Part shown: one piece after another, positions 20,751-32,241 of the stretch
Numbering within the stretch: position 1 is the stretch's first letter
Layout: every line of letters starts with the position of its first letter
Assembly (NCBI GenBank): GCA_026388155.1
Contig: JAPLKI010000021.1
Coordinates: 1 to 64,000 of the forward strand
Length of the DNA: 64,000 nt
DNA from: Elusimicrobiota bacterium
GTDB taxonomy: Bacteria; Elusimicrobiota; Elusimicrobia; Elusimicrobiales; UBA9959
Direction: 5' to 3'
Made by a program: the position numbers and the translations under genes
The notes under the pieces: model-generated
Told to the model about the DNA's origin: nothing
Databases searched by the model: none
Seen by the model: the letters and a program-made list of their open reading frames with translations, nothing else

Positions 20751-20781
20751 AAACCGTCCGCCTAAGGCGGACGGTTTTTTT
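20751..20781. terminator. Rho-independent terminator between the ACT gene and gyrA
   Basis: A perfect inverted repeat accgtccgcc/ggcggacggt around a short cta loop is followed by a run of T on the plus strand and preceded by AAA. It can end the ACT-gene transcript and, less strongly, transcripts arriving from gyrA. The core tccgcct-aggcgga is also seen inside the gene at 40448-40867. Confidence 0.9.
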
Positions 20782-20813
20782 GCTGATTCACACGCTGCAT
20801 TCTCAACTTCTGC

Positions 20814-23324
20814 CTACTTCTTCTCTTCGGCCGTGGATTCAACTTCTCCGTCGTCAATTACCGGCTCGACGGAGGCTATTTTATCCCCCTCTTCAAGCCG
20901 GACCAGGCGCACCCCCTGGGTGTTTCTGGAAATAGCGCGGATATCCTTGCAGGGCATGCGGATGATCTTGCCTTTTTCGGTCATCACCATCAGATGGTCG
21001 TCGTCTTCCACCAGGTAGATTCCAAGCCCGGCGCCGTTGCGGTCGTTGGCTTTAATGGTGATAACTCCGGAGCCGCCGCGGTGCTGGTTGCGGTACTCGT
21101 CAAGTTTGGTGCGCTTGCCGTAGCCGTTGGCGCACACCGTAAGAAGGGTTTTTTTGGTTTTAGGCTCGGCCACTTCCATGCCTACCACTATATCTTCCTT
21201 GTCAAGGCGTATGCCGCGCACGCCCATGGCGTTGCGCCCCATGGAACGCACATCCGACTCGTTGAAGCGGATGGACATGCCGCCCCTGGTGCCGATTATA
21301 ATTTCATACTTGCCGTCGGTGTAGCCCACGCTTGTAAGGATGTCGCCGTCTTCAAGACCTATGGCTATAATGCCCGAGCGGCGGATGTTCGCGAAGTCTT
21401 TTATGGGCGTCTTCTTTATATTGCCCTTGCGGGTGCACATCACGATATATCTTTCCCCGCCCTTTGCCTCTTCAAAAGACTCCACGGCGAGCACCGAGGT
21501 TACTTTCTCGTCTTTCACCTCAAGCAGGTTCACTATGGCCTTGCCGCGCGAGGTGCGGTTGCCCTCTGGTATTTCGTAGCCTTTGAGCGCGTAAACTTTT
21601 CCGCGCGTTGTGAACATCAGTATGGTGGCGTGGCTTGAGGTGACGAAGAGTTTCTCGATAAAATCCTCCTCTCTGACCTCGGAGCCGATAATGCCTTTGC
21701 CGCCGCGGCCCTGCACTTTGTAGGTGTCGGAAGGGATGCGCTTTATGTAGCCGCCGTGCGAGAGCGTGATAACGACTTTTTCCTCAGGGATGAGGTCCTC
21801 GATATCAAGCTCGGCCGCCTCGCCGGTTATGTCGGTTTTGCGCTTGTCGCCGTATTTTTCCTTGATCTCTTTAAGTTCGGCGATTATTATTTGCAGAACT
21901 TTCCGGGGGTCCGCGAGTATCGCGCGCAGTTCCCCGATAAGCTTCATAAGGGCCTTGTGCTCTTCCTCGATAGCTCCCACTTCAAGGCGGGTGAGCTGGT
22001 GCAGGCGCATATCAAGAATAGCCTGCGCCTGGATATCCGAGAGGGCGAACTGGCCCATCAATTTCTGTTTGGCGTCAAGGGCGTCTTTCGCCTTTTTTAT
22101 TATCGCCACCACGGCGTCGATGTTCTGCATGGCTATCAGGTAGCCTTCAAGTATATGGGCGCGGCGAAGAGCTTTGTTCAGGTCGTACTTGGTGCGGTTC
22201 ACCACCATAAGCTGGCGGTGCCTGATATAATGCCGTATTACTTCTTTCAGCGCAAGCACGCGGGGCCTGCCGTCAACGATGGCAAGCATTATGACCCCGA
22301 AGGACGTTTCCATCTGGGTGTGCTTGTAAAGCTGGTTTAATACCACCTGGGCGTTGCCGTCACGCTTCACCTCGACATATATGCGCATTCCGCGGCGGTC
22401 GGACTCGTCGCGGATATCCGAGATATCGGGGATCCGTTTTTCTTTTACCAGGTTGGCGATGGACTCTATAAGGTTCGCCTTGTTGACCTGGTAGGGGATC
22501 TCGGTTATTATGATGGCTTCCCTGTTGCCTTTCAGTTCCTCTATTTCGGCGCGGGCCTGGGTTTTTATGGAGCCGCGGCCTGTTTCAAAATAATCCTTTA
22601 TGCCCTTGCGGCCGCGGATAATTCCGCCCGTGGGAAAATCGGGCCCCTTGATTATTTTCATCAGCTCTTTGACTTCAATATCTGGGTTTTCTATCACCGC
22701 CATGGTGGCGTCGCAGACTTCGGAAAGATTATGAGTGGGAATATTGGTGGCCATGCCGACCGCTATGCCGGAAGAGCCGTTTATAAGCAGATTGGGGAGT
22801 TTCGCGGGCAATACGCTGGGCTCCGTCAGGGAGCCGTCGTAGTTGGGCGTGAATTTTACCGTTTCTTTTTCTATATCGGCGAGCAATTCTCCCGCAATAC
22901 CGGAAAGCCGGGCCTCGGTATAGCGCATGGCGGCCGCGGGGTCGCCGTCCACCGAGCCAAAATTTCCCTGCCCGTCCACCAGGGGATAGCGAAGCGAAAA
23001 ATCCTGCGCCATGCGGACCAGCGTGTCGTAAATGGCGGAGTCGCCGTGCGGGTGGTATTTTCCCATCACATCGCCCACTATGCGGGCCGACTTTTTAAAG
23101 GGCTTATTGTGCTGAAGGCCCATGTCTTCCATGGTATAAAGCACGCGGCGGTGGACGGGTTTTAACCCGTCGCGCACATCGGGAAGAGCGCGCCCTACGA
23201 TAACGCTCATGGAATACTCTATATAGGAGGATTTCATCTCCTCGCTTATATCGCGGTCTACAATATTCACAAAAAGGTTTTCAGGGTTCGCCGGCGTCTT
23301 GTCTTTATCCTTGTGTTCTGTCAT
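20814..23324 (-). CDS. gyrA: DNA gyrase subunit A
   Basis: Breakage-reunion subunit of gyrase, introducing negative supercoils. The catalytic tyrosine is Y135 in [11 protein letters not shown]. The quinolone region reads [19 protein letters not shown] and keeps the Ser and an acidic residue pattern of sensitive enzymes. The C-terminal beta-pinwheel contains the GyrA box QGRGGKG near 545, which separates gyrase from topoisomerase IV ParC. Length 836 aa. It follows gyrB after a 94-nt gap occupied by a word-repeat hairpin. Confidence 0.96.
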   Translation of the reverse strand: MTEHKDKDKTPANPENLFVNIVDRDISEEMKSSYIEYSMSVIVGRALPDVRDGLKPVHRRVLYTMEDMGLQHNKPFKKSARIVGDVMGKYHPHGDSAIYDTLVRMAQDFSLRYPLVDGQGNFGSVDGDPAAAMRYTEARLSGIAGELLADIEKETVKFTPNYDGSLTEPSVLPAKLPNLLINGSSGIAVGMATNIPTHNLSEVCDATMAVIENPDIEVKELMKIIKGPDFPTGGIIRGRKGIKDYFETGRGSIKTQARAEIEELKGNREAIIITEIPYQVNKANLIESIANLVKEKRIPDISDIRDESDRRGMRIYVEVKRDGNAQVVLNQLYKHTQMETSFGVIMLAIVDGRPRVLALKEVIRHYIRHRQLMVVNRTKYDLNKALRRAHILEGYLIAMQNIDAVVAIIKKAKDALDAKQKLMGQFALSDIQAQAILDMRLHQLTRLEVGAIEEEHKALMKLIGELRAILADPRKVLQIIIAELKEIKEKYGDKRKTDITGEAAELDIEDLIPEEKVVITLSHGGYIKRIPSDTYKVQGRGGKGIIGSEVREEDFIEKLFVTSSHATILMFTTRGKVYALKGYEIPEGNRTSRGKAIVNLLEVKDEKVTSVLAVESFEEAKGGERYIVMCTRKGNIKKTPIKDFANIRRSGIIAIGLEDGDILTSVGYTDGKYEIIIGTRGGMSIRFNESDVRSMGRNAMGVRGIRLDKEDIVVGMEVAEPKTKKTLLTVCANGYGKRTKLDEYRNQHRGGSGVITIKANDRNGAGLGIYLVEDDDHLMVMTEKGKIIRMPCKDIRAISRNTQGVRLVRLEEGDKIASVEPVIDDGEVESTAEEKK

Positions 23325-23342
23325 TTAAATGCTCCTTAAAGT

Positions 23343-23418
23343 AGAGCTGAAGATCTGAAGCGCTGAAGGCTTAAAAAAGCTCTTTACTTCAGAGCTTCAG
23401 GACTTCAGCGCTTCAGCT

Positions 23419-23420
<2 letters not shown>
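23343..23420. repeat. Word-repeat hairpin between gyrB and gyrA
   Basis: Left arm 23343-23371 and right arm 23393-23420 are built from the words ctgaag, gatctgaag, cgctgaag and their complements. One arm begins at the gyrB stop codon (23419-23421). Pairing needs a shift of one 8-nt word, as if the words had expanded or contracted. No T-run follows on the minus strand, so it is unlikely to be an ordinary terminator in this operon. Confidence 0.75.
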
Positions 23421-25923
<2,503 letters not shown>

Positions 25924-26229
25924 CTAAATTTCGTTGGCTGTTTTTATGCCTTTTATCCACGGTCTCCTGAAATATCTGTTAAGGCTTCTTACCAGCTGCC
26001 GGCTGCGCAGAAGCAATTCGTTTGACATCACGGAAGAATCCGCTTTTACCAGTACCCAGCCCCTGTTAACCCCTAAAAGCCGGCAATGCTGCGCCAGCCG
26101 GCCAATCTCTTTTTTCCAAACAGCGTCAAGAATAACCAGGCGATCCGGGTCTATGCCGCCAAGAAATTTCCAGGAGGATTTTATTTCAGATGCCCTGGTC
26201 CAATTGGAGCTTCTTCTGGTTAAAAACAT
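25924..26229 (-). CDS. DUF721 / DciA-like protein
   Basis: The 101-aa protein is in the position (between dnaN and gyrB) where DUF721 genes usually lie in bacteria with this origin layout. The sequence shows the family pattern: W-K-x-E-I-G-R-L-A-Q-H near residue 40 (VWKKEIGRLAQHC), GWVLVKADSSVMSNELLLRSRQL, and a C-terminal basic stretch with KGIKTANEI. Members related to DciA help load the DnaB replicative helicase. The call relies as much on synteny as on motifs. Confidence 0.7.
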   Translation of the reverse strand: MFLTRRSSNWTRASEIKSSWKFLGGIDPDRLVILDAVWKKEIGRLAQHCRLLGVNRGWVLVKADSSVMSNELLLRSRQLVRSLNRYFRRPWIKGIKTANEI

Positions 26230-26253
26230 ATAAAATTAAGGATTAAAACTCAT

Positions 26254-26330
26254 GAAGACATAATTCAGTAGTCAGAAGGAATATGGCAGGAAAAAAATTT
26301 TTAATATTCTGAATACTGACTTCTGTCTTC
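26254..26330. repeat. Word-repeat hairpin between dnaN and the DUF721 gene
   Basis: Left arm 26254-26284 (gaagacataattcagtagtc and onward) pairs with right arm 26304-26330 (atattctgaatactgactt and onward) over about 25 positions with a handful of mismatches. The loop is A+T-rich. A run of eight T follows on the plus strand, but the adjacent genes are transcribed from the minus strand, so the T-run is not downstream of either. Confidence 0.75.
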
Positions 26331-26336
26331 TTTTTT

Positions 26337-27455
26337 TTATTGCGTCCTGAGCGGCATGATAATATAAACGAAAGAGTCACTTCCCGCGACGCGCATTAAA
26401 GCCGGGGTGGCGGGGGTGGAAAATTCTATTATAATATTCTTTCCCCCGGCGCTTTTTAAAACATCCATGACGAAACGGGGATTAAAATTTATCTGGAAAT
26501 CTTTTCCGCTGTATTCCACGTCAAGTTCATCTTCAAAATTCATATTCTGCGATTCGGAACTTACCGATAAAAATCCTTTTTTAAAAACATATTTAACAGA
26601 ACCGTTCCTTTCATTTGAGCAGATAGCGGCCCTTTTTGTGATAGCCAGCAGTTTTTCGGCGTTCAATTCAATGGTTATTTCTTTGGTTTTTGGTATTATC
26701 TGTTCATAAGCCGGAAAATTACCCTCCACAAGCCTTGAAATAAAAACTGTTTTTTCAACCTTAAACCCTATCTGGTTGGAAGAAAGGCCCACTGTAACCT
26801 CGGTTTTTTCGTTTATCCCGGCGCTTTTTATAAATTTCACAAGCTCACCTAGTATTTTAGAGGGGACAATAACCTTGAAGTCTTTTTTTATTTTAACTTT
26901 GTCGCTTGAGGATAAAGCAAGCCTCCTTCCGTCGGTGGCCACCACGGAAAAAAGACCTTTCTCGTGTTTCCATAAAAGGCCGTTAAGAAAATGCCTGTCA
27001 TCCTCAGTGGAAGCCGAGAATATGGTGCCGCTTATCATTTCAGCCAATATTCCGGCTGGGATTTTAAAAGAATTTGTTTCGTCCAGATCCGGTATAACAG
27101 GATAATCGTTTTTGGGCGCGCCGCTTATTTTAAATTTAGATTTCCCGCTGTTAATGGCTATTTTATTGGAATCATCCACTAAAATATTAACCTCAGCCTC
27201 CCCTTCAAGGTTTTGTATTATTTCCATGAATTTTTTCATGGGTATGGTTATACTGCCTTCGTTTTTCACATTAACTTCTATATGGTGTTTTATAGCCATT
27301 TCAAGGTCGGTAAAAACAACCTTTAGGCCCTGTTCCTCCGTTTCCATCAGAAAATTCTGTAATATAGGTATAGTGCCGGTCTTTGAGGAAACGCCGGCTT
27401 GTATGGTCTGTATCCCCTTTACCAAGGTTTCTCTAGTAGTATTTATTTTCATCAT
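26337..27455 (-). CDS. dnaN: DNA polymerase III beta sliding clamp
   Basis: Ring-shaped processivity clamp of the replicative polymerase. The 372-aa length and the three-domain repeat are standard; recognisable blocks are ILQNFLMETEEQGLKVVFTDLEM, FSASTEDDRHFLNGLLW, VATDGRRLALSS and the C-terminal YIIMPLRTQ ending with the M-P-[LM]-R motif that forms part of the peptide-binding cleft. GAGGAG precedes the start; two ATG codons are adjacent (27455 and 27452), and the second has the better spacing. It follows dnaA by 114 nt that contains two DnaA-box-like sites. Confidence 0.96.
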   Translation of the reverse strand: MMKINTTRETLVKGIQTIQAGVSSKTGTIPILQNFLMETEEQGLKVVFTDLEMAIKHHIEVNVKNEGSITIPMKKFMEIIQNLEGEAEVNILVDDSNKIAINSGKSKFKISGAPKNDYPVIPDLDETNSFKIPAGILAEMISGTIFSASTEDDRHFLNGLLWKHEKGLFSVVATDGRRLALSSSDKVKIKKDFKVIVPSKILGELVKFIKSAGINEKTEVTVGLSSNQIGFKVEKTVFISRLVEGNFPAYEQIIPKTKEITIELNAEKLLAITKRAAICSNERNGSVKYVFKKGFLSVSSESQNMNFEDELDVEYSGKDFQINFNPRFVMDVLKSAGGKNIIIEFSTPATPALMRVAGSDSFVYIIMPLRTQ

Positions 27456-27479
27456 AATACTCCTCTATAAGAATGAAGC

Positions 27480-27527
27480 TGTGGATAGTGTTAGTTTTGT
27501 TAGTTATATTGACGCTTATTATCCACA
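27480..27527. promoter_or_regulatory. DnaA boxes between dnaA and dnaN
   Basis: A perfect TTATCCACA lies at 27519-27527 and a one-mismatch reverse copy (TGTGGATAG) at 27480-27488. They lie in the dnaN leader and could mediate DnaA control of dnaN, or form the second half of a bipartite origin together with the boxes at 28930-28949. Confidence 0.65.
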
Positions 27528-27569
27528 ATTTTTAAGTTTTTACTGATAGTCCCAACAAAAAACACCCCC

Positions 27570-28937
27570 CTACCGCGTTTTTCCGGAGTTATTAACAACC
27601 TTTAACCTTGAGATGATGGCATTTACGGTCTCGCTAAAATAGGGGTCAGTATGTAAACGCTGGCGGATTTTATCCCTGGCGTACATAACAGTAGTGTGGT
27701 CGCGGCTGAAAGCTTCGCCTATATCGGGAAGGGACATGTCGGTCAGCTCGCAGGCCAGATACATCGCTATCTGGCGCGGAAAGGCTATAGCCTCTGTTTT
27801 TTTCTTTGAATTAAAATCCTTGGCTTCCACATTAAATTTTTCGCCCACCACGGTTTTTATCAGTTCAATTTCAATCTTATTCTCTTCCTGGTCGGAGTCT
27901 GTTATGTGATCTTTTATTATCCCTTTTACCGCGTCTATTGTGGGGGGGATCTTCATGCTTGTAAAAAAACTTCCGACATTAATAAGACAGCCTTCCAGTT
28001 CCCTTATGTTTTTACGCACATTCTCGGCTATGAAAGTTATTATATCGTCGGGAATGTCGTATTTATGAAAATCCCTTTTCTGACGCAGTATGGCCACCCG
28101 TGTTTCAAAGTCCGGGTTTTTTATGTCGGCCAGCCCCGCGGAAAGGAAGCGTGAAACAAGGCGCTGGTTGAACGCGAGTTCGCGCGGAGGGCGGTCGCAA
28201 GTGACAATTATTTGTTTTTTGGAGTCGGCCAGGGTATTGAAAGTATTAAAAAACTCTTCTTCGCTTTTTTCCTTATCCACGAGAAATTGAATGTCGTCTA
28301 AAAGCAGACAGTCCAGATTTCTGTACTTTTTCCTGAAATTTTCGGTGGATTTTGAGCCGATGGCGTCAATATATTCATTTACAAAGTTTTCACTTGCGGT
28401 ATAAAGGATTTTAGCTGAAGGATTATTTTTGAAAATTCCGTGGGCGATGGCGTGGAGAAGATGGGTTTTCCCCAGACCGGGGGCGCTGTAAATAAAGAAC
28501 GGATTTGTCTGGCCGGGAGTTTTTGCCACGCTTTCAGCCAGCGCGTAAGCGAAGCGGTTCGAGGCTCCCACCACAAAAGTTTCAAAGGTATAATTAGGGT
28601 TAAAACTGACCTGGTTCATGGAGGCGGGCCGCTTTTCCGGCGGCGGTTCCGGCAGGGGCGCGGGTTTCGTCTCCGCCGGGGCGATCGACATTGAATAGTT
28701 CAGTGCGATGGTTTTGCCGGTTATTTCGCCGGCAATTTTTAAAATTTTTTCTTCATAGCGCTGCTTGACCGTGCCATAAATTGTGGAATTCGGCACTTCA
28801 ATTTTTAAAGTGCCGCTTTCTATAAGCAGCGGTTTTATCGGGCGCAGCCAAAGGTCAACTTCAGCGAACCCAACCTCAGCTTCAAGTTTTTTTAACACTT
28901 CCTGCCAGATTTCCTTGACTTCTGTTAAGTTATCCAC
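27570..28937 (-). CDS. dnaA: Chromosomal replication initiator DnaA
   Basis: Opens the origin and loads helicase. Domain I (about 1-80, with W11 and the VDLWLRPIKPL block), a proline-rich linker (about 86-105), the AAA+ core with Walker A GLGKTHLL (154-161) and Walker B CLLLDDIQFL, and domain IV with the DnaA signature SRDHTTVMYARDKI are all present in 455 aa. The start is a GTG at 28935-28937. It is the only possible upstream start, since an in-frame TAA lies two codons before it. This GTG is inside a perfect DnaA box and has no Shine-Dalgarno sequence, so DnaA binding and translation start share the same bases. Confidence 0.96.
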   Translation of the reverse strand: MDNLTEVKEIWQEVLKKLEAEVGFAEVDLWLRPIKPLLIESGTLKIEVPNSTIYGTVKQRYEEKILKIAGEITGKTIALNYSMSIAPAETKPAPLPEPPPEKRPASMNQVSFNPNYTFETFVVGASNRFAYALAESVAKTPGQTNPFFIYSAPGLGKTHLLHAIAHGIFKNNPSAKILYTASENFVNEYIDAIGSKSTENFRKKYRNLDCLLLDDIQFLVDKEKSEEEFFNTFNTLADSKKQIIVTCDRPPRELAFNQRLVSRFLSAGLADIKNPDFETRVAILRQKRDFHKYDIPDDIITFIAENVRKNIRELEGCLINVGSFFTSMKIPPTIDAVKGIIKDHITDSDQEENKIEIELIKTVVGEKFNVEAKDFNSKKKTEAIAFPRQIAMYLACELTDMSLPDIGEAFSRDHTTVMYARDKIRQRLHTDPYFSETVNAIISRLKVVNNSGKTR

Positions 28938-28949
28938 AAGTTATCCACA
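28930..28949. promoter_or_regulatory. Two perfect DnaA boxes overlapping the dnaA start
   Basis: TTATCCACA occurs at 28930-28938 and again at 28941-28949, in direct orientation and separated by 2 nt. The first box contains the GTG start codon of dnaA. Two adjacent consensus boxes next to dnaA are strong evidence for autoregulation and for an adjacent origin. Confidence 0.85.
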
Positions 28950-29124
28950 ACTGTTAATAGATTTTAAAAAATACCGAAAAACGCTTGTTTTTTATGACTT
29001 TTTTCTGTTGACAACTTTATTTCCTGATAATAACGAACAGTTTTACTAAAAAAAAACAGGAATTTGTTAACAGAATGTTACAGCCGAGCCCTATATATAA
29101 TATTATTCCTTTTTTAACCGCAAG
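28950..29124. other. Candidate oriC segment (A+T-rich, next to DnaA boxes)
   Basis: The 175 nt between the DnaA boxes and tldD are markedly A+T-rich with many T and A runs and two gttaac-type palindromes, and hold no gene. Position beside dnaA and two perfect boxes make this the best origin/unwinding candidate. It also must contain the dnaA promoter; I see no unambiguous -35/-10 pair. The change of prevailing gene strand occurs ~4 kb to the right, so the exact origin remains open. Confidence 0.6.
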
Positions 29125-30573
29125 TCAATTGCTTTTTACGCCTATTTTCACTTGTTTAAAGCGCGCCGGGCTGTTGCCGTGGCACATCATGGCTGTTTGT
29201 CCCGGCTGGCCCTTGCCGCAGTTGGCAACTCCGTAAAGGCGCCAGCTGTTTTCGTCGGATATGGCGTCGCAGGAATTCCAGAATTCCGGCGTAATTCCCT
29301 GGTAAGTCGGGTTTTTCACCAAAGTTGTTTTTTTGCCGTTCTTTACCAGCCAGCCCAGCTCGCAGCCGAATTGGAAATTAAGGCGTTTCTGGTCGATGCT
29401 CCAGGATTTGTTGTTTTCCATTATTATGCCGTCTTTCGTGGAAGCTATCAACTCTTCGTACGGAATGTTTCCGGGCATAAGACTGAGGTTGCAGATCCTT
29501 GTTATCGGAATGTTGGAGAAGCCGTCGGCGCGGCAGCTGCCGCAGCTTCGCCGGGCGCCTATGGCGTGCGCGAATTCCCTGTTGGTCATATATCCGCTTA
29601 AAATACCTTCTTTTACTATATGCCAGCGCTGGGCTTTCACGGCATCGTCGTCGTACCCCGCGGTGGCGAGCCCGCCCGGAAGAGTGGCGTCGGCTACCAG
29701 ATTGACGATCGGCGAACCGTAGCGGAATCTCCCCAGCTTTTCCGTGGTAGCGAAACTTGAACCCGCATAAGACTCTTCGTAGCCCAGCACCCGGTCAAGC
29801 TCTGAGGCATGGCCCACGGATTCGTGTATCTGCAGGGCGAGCTGGTTGCCGCCTATAATAAGGTCTTTTTCCCCCGAGGGGCACGGCGGGGCGGCTAAAA
29901 GCGCCAAAGCCTCTTCTCTTACCCGCTCGGCGTTGCCGGCCAGGTCCAGCGTTTCTATGAGTTCGTATCCTCCGGCAAGCGTCTGTCCGCCGTGAACGGA
30001 AGGATAGGAGCGGAGCTGCATATCTCCGCCGGAAATAGCGGAAACCGAAGAGCCTGCGCCTGAAGACAGCAGGACCTGTTCTATTTTTGAGCCGTCCGTG
30101 GTCATATGCCACTGATGTTCGCGGATAAAGTTCATGTCGCATACCGCGGATTTTATTTTTTTGTTTTTCGCCATCATTGTGTTCATTTTAAAGAGCAACT
30201 CCAATTTAGCGTCAATGGAAACGGCGAAAGGGTCCTTTATGAACGGCGTCTGCCAGAAATCCTGCCAGGCCGGCTCCGGAGCCATGCGCGCCGCTCTTCC
30301 CTTGATAAGAGTCCCGGCCCGTGCTATTTCAAAGGCTTTAAGCGTGCAAAGCTCAATGGAGCGGGCACTAAGCAGGCTGCTTGAGGCAAAGCCCCATGAC
30401 CCTCGGTGCAGCACGCGCACCCCGAAACCAAGCGTTACCCGGTCGTTTAAATCGGCTATTTCCCCGTTTTTCACGCTCAGGTCCTGGCGCCGGTCCTCTA
30501 TTATCCGTATGTCGGCAAAATCCGCTTTTCTCTTATCGGCTATTTCAATAGCTTTTGTCGCAAGTTTAAACAT
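29125..30573 (-). CDS. tldD: Metalloprotease TldD
   Basis: Catalytic half of the TldD/TldE heterodimer, a zinc protease that degrades unfolded peptides and processes some modified peptides. The zinc motif is visible as H250-E-S-V-G-H255 in QIHESVGHASELDR, followed by GSSFATTEKLGRFRYGSP. The C-terminal block (ARRSCGSCRADGFSNIPITRICNL, EELIASTKDGIIMENNKSWSID) is standard. Length 482 aa. The tldE/pmbA gene lies immediately upstream in the same orientation, separated by a word-repeat hairpin. Confidence 0.92.
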   Translation of the reverse strand: MFKLATKAIEIADKRKADFADIRIIEDRRQDLSVKNGEIADLNDRVTLGFGVRVLHRGSWGFASSSLLSARSIELCTLKAFEIARAGTLIKGRAARMAPEPAWQDFWQTPFIKDPFAVSIDAKLELLFKMNTMMAKNKKIKSAVCDMNFIREHQWHMTTDGSKIEQVLLSSGAGSSVSAISGGDMQLRSYPSVHGGQTLAGGYELIETLDLAGNAERVREEALALLAAPPCPSGEKDLIIGGNQLALQIHESVGHASELDRVLGYEESYAGSSFATTEKLGRFRYGSPIVNLVADATLPGGLATAGYDDDAVKAQRWHIVKEGILSGYMTNREFAHAIGARRSCGSCRADGFSNIPITRICNLSLMPGNIPYEELIASTKDGIIMENNKSWSIDQKRLNFQFGCELGWLVKNGKKTTLVKNPTYQGITPEFWNSCDAISDENSWRLYGVANCGKGQPGQTAMMCHGNSPARFKQVKIGVKSN

Positions 30574-30604
30574 GTCGGGTTCTCCCTTAAAATTCGTAAC
30601 TACC

Positions 30605-30700
30605 TTAAGCCGTATGCCATAAGCTGTAAGGAAGCCTTAATGGTTTATTATATATTCTGCCTATGGCTTAAGGCCTACGACCGATGGCGTTTTACAGCCT
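30605..30700. repeat. Word-repeat hairpin between pmbA and tldD
   Basis: ttaagccgtatgccataagc (from 30605) and later ctatggcttaaggc (30661-30674) plus gttttacagcct form imperfect complementary arms around an A+T-rich loop. Words gccgtatgc, gccataagct and taaggaa are shared with the hairpin at 18415-18591, including an 18-nt stretch with one difference, which shows that the two are copies of one element. Confidence 0.7.
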
Positions 30701-30718
30701 AAACAACCTGGGCAGTTA

Positions 30719-32047
30719 TTAAAACTCAGTAGCCGAGGAAAAATTAAAAGCCTTCAGTTTGAAAGCGGGGCAGCTGAGCCTGCCCCAAACCTGGCAGAGT
30801 TCGGCCTTGCGGCCTACCGCTTCCACGTCTCTAAAAGCTTTTACCATGCTCTGCGTGAAACGCAGGTTTTTAAGAGGCTTTGAAATTTTTCCGTTTTCCA
30901 CCAGAAAAGTTCCGTTCCTTGTCATGCCGGTCATTTCCACGGAGAGCGGCCTGAGAAGGTTGGTGTAGTGGAACTGCGTTATCAGCACGGCTTTTTTAGA
31001 GTTTTTTATCATTTCCTCAACGGAGCTTTCCCCGGGATGCACTGAAACGTTAAGGGGGAAAGGGGTGAAACCGTTGGGCTGCGGCAGGGAGTGGCCGGTG
31101 GAGGCTGTTTTCGCGGCCGCGGCCGTTTTACGGTCGTGCACTACAGCTTTCACTGTTCCTTTTTCCACCAAAAACACCCTGCTCCGGGGCTGGCCTTCAA
31201 AATCGAAAGGCATACCGGGCGCCGGGCCGTCAAGCGCGTTGTCCTCAATTGAAAGGCGGGGGCTCAGAAGGTTTTTCCCCAGGTTGCCGCTTACGAAGCT
31301 GGAGCCTTCATTATAAAACTGGCCGCCGAAGCCGAAAACGCACAGGTAAGACAAAAGGTCGGCCGCGGCCGCCGGCTCAAGTATGACCGGATAAAGGCCC
31401 GGCTTTATGTCGCGCGGTTTTCTGCCCATGGCCGCTTTCAGGCGGGCGGTCCGGTTAACGGCTTCAAAATCAATGTCCCCGGCGGTTGCGGCCGGCGTCT
31501 CCGCCCAGCCGAAACCGTCGCCGTCTCTCACTGTTACGCTGTAGGTTATGTAGCTTTCGAGATGTTTGGCGAACACTCCGCGGCTGTTGGCGACGGTGTA
31601 TGAGGCAAGGCCGTTTTCAAGTGTGCCGTAAGCGATCTGCCCGTTTTTTTTACAGGTCCGCACAAGGTCGTTTATCTTTTGAGCCCTGTAAAGAGGGGGC
31701 AGTTCCGCGGTTTCCTTGGAAAAAACGTTGCGGCCGCGTTCAAGCGGCCGCGGTCCGGCCAGAGGCAGAAGATTTTTATCTTTTTTTTGCCATTTAAGGG
31801 TTTCAAGGCCGGTCTTCACGGCGCGTTCAAGGGCCGTCCTGTCAAACTGGTTAAGCGTTATCTTTGCCGTCCTCCCGGAGTCCACGAAACGTATGGAAAC
31901 AGAAGAAGAGTCGTTGTACACGTTCTGTGAAATTTCATTATCCGCAAATCGCGTGAGAGCCCCGGCGGAATGCACCATAAAAGCTTCCGTCTGGACTCCT
32001 TTTGCCAGGGCGAAAATCCGCTCGCAGATGTCTTCTGTTTTAATCAT
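30719..32047 (-). CDS. pmbA: TldE/PmbA, non-catalytic partner of TldD
   Basis: The 442-aa protein belongs to the same superfamily as TldD but has no HExxxH motif, as expected for TldE. Supporting wording: AFMVHSAGALTRFADNEISQNVYND at the start, VILEPAAAADLLSYL in place of the zinc helix, FDFEGQPRSRVFLVEKG, GHSLPQPNGFTPFPLNVSVHPG, and ENGKISKPLKNLRFTQSMVKAF. I start it at the ATG at 32047, which has AAGGA 8 nt upstream. The longer frame to 32149 would run into a copy of the G+C-rich repeat and encode nothing familiar. Confidence 0.9.
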   Translation of the reverse strand: MIKTEDICERIFALAKGVQTEAFMVHSAGALTRFADNEISQNVYNDSSSVSIRFVDSGRTAKITLNQFDRTALERAVKTGLETLKWQKKDKNLLPLAGPRPLERGRNVFSKETAELPPLYRAQKINDLVRTCKKNGQIAYGTLENGLASYTVANSRGVFAKHLESYITYSVTVRDGDGFGWAETPAATAGDIDFEAVNRTARLKAAMGRKPRDIKPGLYPVILEPAAAADLLSYLCVFGFGGQFYNEGSSFVSGNLGKNLLSPRLSIEDNALDGPAPGMPFDFEGQPRSRVFLVEKGTVKAVVHDRKTAAAAKTASTGHSLPQPNGFTPFPLNVSVHPGESSVEEMIKNSKKAVLITQFHYTNLLRPLSVEMTGMTRNGTFLVENGKISKPLKNLRFTQSMVKAFRDVEAVGRKAELCQVWGRLSCPAFKLKAFNFSSATEF

Positions 32048-32062
32048 TTTCCGATCCTTGTT

Positions 32063-32105
32063 AAGGGGTGTAAACCGCCATGTGGTTTCCCCTCCTACGC
32101 AAGTA
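32063..32105. repeat. Partial copy of the G+C-rich dispersed repeat
   Basis: Starts with aaggggtgtaaaccgccatg and continues gtttcccctcctacgcaag, matching the non-hairpin half of the element at 32996-33120 (gggacaccgcataggcgg, then tttcccctcctgcgcaag). The CCAAAAGGGCGGGG hairpin half is missing. It lies in the leader of pmbA. Confidence 0.6.
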
Positions 32106-32241
32106 TTGGCCGTCTGATGCACACCGTGCTTGATACGGCACCTACGCAAGTATTGTGTTGCTTCGCTTCACCTAAAGACCTGTGGCCCGCGAACGGCCAG
32201 CCTCGTTTTGTTCTTTGGCTTTGCCGGTAAGACGCGTTATA

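Noticed and set aside
20994-23165. Several long plus-strand open frames opposite gyrA
   Set aside because: Shadow frames created by codon bias of gyrA; the minus-strand protein is unambiguous.
26254-26340. Rho-independent terminator for dnaN
   Set aside because: The T-run is on the plus strand, but dnaN and the DUF721 gene are read from the minus strand, so it cannot end the dnaN transcript in the usual way.
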